Shown here piece by piece: positions 61,089-64,000 of a DNA stretch of 64,000 nucleotides (the stretch's first letter is position 1; the number at the start of each line of letters is the position of its first letter). Where the stretch lies: NCBI GenBank assembly GCA_040216765.1, contig JAVJON010000007.1:1-64000 (forward strand), given 5' to 3'. The translations under genes and the position numbers were made by a program. This DNA is from Marinibaculum sp040216765 (GTDB taxonomy: Bacteria > Pseudomonadota > Alphaproteobacteria > Ferrovibrionales > Ferrovibrionaceae). Below the pieces are notes generated by a model that ran no database searches, was not told the DNA's origin, and worked only from the letters and a program-made list of their open reading frames with translations.

Positions 61089-62759
61089 TCAGGCGGCCCT
61101 TACGCCCTTGAGGAACTCTTCCACAGCGTGCCGCAACTGATCCGACTGGCTGGCCAGGTTGCCGGCGGAGCGGTTCACCTGCTCGGCGGCAATGCCCGTA
61201 TCGCCTGCGGCCCGCGTGACGCCGCCGATATTGCTGGAAACGTCCTGAGTGCCGCGGGCAGCTTCCTGCACGTTGCGGGAGATCTCCTGCGTGGCGGCGC
61301 CCTGCTCTTCCACTGCGGCCGCGATCGTGGTGGCGATTTCATCGATCTCGGCGATCGTCTTGCCGATACCCTGGATCGCGGACACGGCGTCGTTGGTCTC
61401 GCTCTGGATGCCCCCGATCTGCTTGCCGATCTGCTCCGTGGCCCTGGCTGTCTGGCTGGCGAGGCTCTTGACCTCGGAGGCGACGACTGCGAAGCCCTTG
61501 CCGGCCTCGCCGGCCCTGGCGGCCTCGATGGTGGCATTCAGCGCCAGGAGGTTGGTCTGTTCGGCAATGTCCTTGATCATGCTGACGACCTCCCCGATCT
61601 TCTGGGCGGCCTGCGCCAGGCCATCGACCTGGGCGTTGGTGCGCTCGGCGTCGACGCTGGCCTTTGCCGTGATCGTTGCGGATTGCGCGACCTGCCGGCC
61701 GATTTCCTCGATGGAGGCGGACAGTTCCTCCGCCGCGGACGCAACGGTCTGAACGTTGGTGGAGGCCTCTTCGGAGGCGGCAGCCACTGCGCTGGCCTGA
61801 CGGTTCGTCTCTTCCGCGGTGGCGGACATGGACGCTGCGGTGCCCTGCATCTCCTGCGTCGCGGCCCCAACCTCGGCGATGACGCCGGCAACCGCCTCAT
61901 CGAACTTCTGGGTGAGCTCTTCGAGCCGCCGGTTGCGCTCCATCGCTTCTGCGCGCTCGCGGTCCTGTTGCGCAGCCTGCTCCTTGCCCTGGATCAGGCT
62001 GTCCTTGAAGAACTGGACGGTCTTGGCCATGTGGCCGATCTCGTCCTTGCGGTCGGCGCCCGCGACCTCCACCGCAAGATCGTCTTGTGCCAGGCGCTGC
62101 ATGATCTCGCCGATCGAATGCAGGGGGCCCACGACTCCCCGGAGCACGGTGTAGAGCCCGAAGCCGATGGCGGCGAGGCCGATGACGATCAGCAGCGCCA
62201 TGAGCCAGCGGGCCTGATCGACCTCGGCTTCGTTGTTCGCATAATCCTGCCCGGCCACCTCGAGCTGCAGGCGGATCAGCGCGTCGATGGCGCTGCTGAC
62301 GGGATCGATGGCAGCGTAGAGCTGCTTCTCGGCGAAGCCGTCGAGGGCCGTCTTGTCCTCGCTCTGCAAGAGGCGCTTGAGATCCTCGACAGCTCGGTCG
62401 GCATTGTCCATCACACCCTGGGCGTTCTCGGCAAGCTGCGCTTCTTCCCGGGTGAGAGTCGTCTGCAGATAGGCCTGCCATTGGGCGCGGATCTCTGCCT
62501 GCGCCCGTTCGACAGACGCGGCACCGGAGCCCCAGTCAAGAAGATCCGCGCGCACCTTGTGTGTCGTGTCGACAATGTCGACGGCGTAGGCATCTGCAAC
62601 GGTCTTGAGAGTCTGCAGGGGAATTACCCTGTCCTTGTAGATTCCGGCAATACGATTGTTCGAGTGATCGAGGGAAATCCATCCGTTTGCGGCGGTTATT
62701 AGAAGGACAACCCCGATCGAAGAAAGGATAAGCAGAAGCTTGGCTTTGATGCTGGACAT
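61089..62759 (-). CDS. Methyl-accepting chemotaxis protein with 4-helix-bundle sensor
   Basis: This 556-residue protein has helix 1 at about 7-25 (KLLLILSSIGVVLLITA) and a four-helix-bundle sensor of about 160 residues (GIYKDRVIPLQTLKTVADAY, the 4HB_MCP_1 style). Helix 2 lies at about 187-207, followed by HAMP and a signalling domain nearly the same as its neighbours. The ATG at 62759 has a GGGGATGAC ribosome site. The 110-base leader is AT-rich and has the palindrome TACCCGGGTA at 62820-62829. Confidence 0.92.
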   Translation of the reverse strand: MSSIKAKLLLILSSIGVVLLITAANGWISLDHSNNRIAGIYKDRVIPLQTLKTVADAYAVDIVDTTHKVRADLLDWGSGAASVERAQAEIRAQWQAYLQTTLTREEAQLAENAQGVMDNADRAVEDLKRLLQSEDKTALDGFAEKQLYAAIDPVSSAIDALIRLQLEVAGQDYANNEAEVDQARWLMALLIVIGLAAIGFGLYTVLRGVVGPLHSIGEIMQRLAQDDLAVEVAGADRKDEIGHMAKTVQFFKDSLIQGKEQAAQQDRERAEAMERNRRLEELTQKFDEAVAGVIAEVGAATQEMQGTAASMSATAEETNRQASAVAAASEEASTNVQTVASAAEELSASIEEIGRQVAQSATITAKASVDAERTNAQVDGLAQAAQKIGEVVSMIKDIAEQTNLLALNATIEAARAGEAGKGFAVVASEVKSLASQTARATEQIGKQIGGIQSETNDAVSAIQGIGKTIAEIDEIATTIAAAVEEQGAATQEISRNVQEAARGTQDVSSNIGGVTRAAGDTGIAAEQVNRSAGNLASQSDQLRHAVEEFLKGVRAA

Positions 62760-62869
62760 GTCATCCCCCGGTTGGTCTCGCCCGGGAATGTGCCGCAAGA
62801 TGATTAAGTTTTCTTTTATTACCCGGGTATCCAAAGGAAGTAGGTGGCACTGCCCGGCCGGTGGGGGGC

Positions 62870-64000
62870 TCAGGCTGCGCGGACCCCGTGCAGGAAGCCC
62901 TCCACCGCCTTTCGCAGCCGGTCGGACTGGCTCGCCAGGTTGCCGGCGGAGGTGTTGACCTGTTCCGCGGCGGAGCCGGTATCGGCGGCGGCCCGGGTGA
63001 CGCCGCTGATATTGCTGGAGACCTCCTGGGTGCCGCGCGCGGCCTCCTGCACGTTGCGGGAGATCTCCTGTGTGGCGGCGCCCTGCTCCTCCACGGCCGC
63101 CGCGATGGTGGTGGCAATCTCGTTGATCTCCGAAATGGTGCGCCCGATCCCCTGGATGGCGCCGACCGCCTGGTCGGTTTCCGTCTGGATGCCGGTGATC
63201 TGCAGGCCGATCTGCTCGGTGGCCTTCGCCGTCTGGTTGGCGAGGTTCTTCACCTCGGACGCGACCACCGCAAAGCCCTTGCCGGCCTCGCCCGCGCGCG
63301 CCGCCTCGATCGTGGCGTTGAGCGCCAGCAGGTTGGTCTGCTCGGCGATGTCGCGGATCAGCCCCAGCACCTCGCCGATCTTCTGCGCCGCCTGCGCCAG
63401 CCCGTCGACCTGCGCATTGGTGCGTTCGGCATCGACGCTGGCCTTCGCGGTGATCGTGGTGGACTGCGTGACCTGCCGGCCGATCTCCTCGATGGACGAA
63501 GAGAGCTCTTCCGCGGCCGAGGCGACGGTCTGCACGTTGGTCGAGGCCTCCTCGGATGCCGCCGCGACTGCGCTGGCCTGGCGGCTGGTCTCCTCAGCCG
63601 TGGCGGTCATCGAGGCCGCCGTGCCCTGCATCTGCTGCGCGGCGGCGCTGACTTCCGCCAGCACGGCGGCAACCGCCTGGTCGAAGTCCCGGGTCAGGCT
63701 TTCGATCCGCCCGGCACGCGCCTCCCGCGCGGCCTGCTCGCGCTCCTGCTCGGCGGCCATCTCGTCGTTGCGGATCATGTTGTCCTTGAAGACCTGGACG
63801 GCCATGGCCATCTCGCCGACCTCGTCCTTGCGGCCCTTGGCGGGAATGTCGACGCCCTTGTCGCCATCGGCCAGGCGCTTCATCGCCGAGGTCATCGCCT
63901 GGATCGGGCGGGCGATGCCGCGACCCACGACGATGGCGGAGAGAATGCCCAGGAGCAGGGCGACGATGGCCGCGGCGACCCCGGCGACCAGGGCCAGATC
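62870..64000 (-). CDS. Methyl-accepting chemotaxis protein, N-terminus beyond window
   Basis: The last 376 codons of a third chemotaxis receptor lie here. They begin inside the second membrane helix (LALVAGVAAAIVALLLGILS). HAMP with ARPIQAM and VQVFKDNMIRN, then the signalling hairpin with EQTNLLALNATIEAARAGE follow. It ends GVRAA like the other two. The sensor domain is outside the window, so its ligand class cannot be judged. Confidence 0.9.
   Translation of the reverse strand, partial: DLALVAGVAAAIVALLLGILSAIVVGRGIARPIQAMTSAMKRLADGDKGVDIPAKGRKDEVGEMAMAVQVFKDNMIRNDEMAAEQEREQAAREARAGRIESLTRDFDQAVAAVLAEVSAAAQQMQGTAASMTATAEETSRQASAVAAASEEASTNVQTVASAAEELSSSIEEIGRQVTQSTTITAKASVDAERTNAQVDGLAQAAQKIGEVLGLIRDIAEQTNLLALNATIEAARAGEAGKGFAVVASEVKNLANQTAKATEQIGLQITGIQTETDQAVGAIQGIGRTISEINEIATTIAAAVEEQGAATQEISRNVQEAARGTQEVSSNISGVTRAAADTGSAAEQVNTSAGNLASQSDRLRKAVEGFLHGVRAA

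Overview
The window is a high-GC, gene-dense bacterial chromosome segment. Gene content and order point to an alphaproteobacterium, probably of the Rhodospirillales type. The markers are HdaA with its DUF2066 neighbour, a cco (cbb3 oxidase) operon next to an FnrL-type regulator, the run argS, SPOR protein, nagZ, scpAB, tatABC, serS, surE, pcm, a DUF815 ATPase followed by yajC-secD-secF-Mth938, and TrmFO. The taxonomy is inferred from gene order only. No rRNA, tRNA, CRISPR array, transposase, phage gene or origin was seen.

Layout. Positions 1-1070 hold no credible gene but carry a composite repeat: a 238-bp direct repeat (1-238 and 428-665) interleaved with a 127-bp inverted repeat (265-391 and 650-776). 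Next come a small secreted or outer-membrane protein, purMN (minus strand), a DUF2066 protein with hdaA, an SDR protein, a DUF2147 protein, a SixA-like phosphatase (minus), ppk-ppx and a nitrilase-family amidohydrolase. Positions 12.7-21.4 kb form a complete cbb3 oxidase locus (ccoN, ccoO, a fused ccoQP, ccoG, ccoH, ccoI, ccoS) ending in an Fnr regulator. A near-consensus FNR box lies at the expected distance upstream of ccoN.

Positions 21.4-35.6 kb are housekeeping: xth and erpA (minus), then argS, a SPOR protein, nagZ, scpA, scpB, an orphan ABC ATPase, tatA, tatB, tatC, serS, surE and pcm, many with start/stop overlaps. A thioesterase, an NlpD-like lipoprotein, an MFS transporter with a spermidine-synthase-like protein, and a DUF815 ATPase (minus) follow. 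Then come yajC-secD-secF and an Mth938 gene.

Positions 44.4-49.8 kb look like an accessory insertion: two adjacent xanthine phosphoribosyltransferase paralogues, a secreted histidine-phosphatase protein overlapping a hybrid histidine kinase, a GNAT gene and sodB. The phytoene/squalene-synthase-fold gene, a KGG small protein and trmFO come after it. The right end carries an HWE-type sensor kinase, uvrA, a rhomboid protease, ssb and three adjacent methyl-accepting chemotaxis genes; the last runs off the window.

How the genes work together. The cco genes encode a high-affinity terminal oxidase with its copper and assembly factors and an oxygen-sensing regulator. The ppk-ppx pair makes and degrades polyphosphate. 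TatABC and YajC-SecDF are two export systems. The Mth938 and squalene-synthase-like genes are homologues of mitochondrial complex I assembly factors. No defence island or plainly novel multi-gene system was found. The items most worth checking are the CcoQ-CcoP fusion, the left-end repeat, the split tatA/tatB spacing, the phosphatase/kinase pair and purM, which has no standard start codon.
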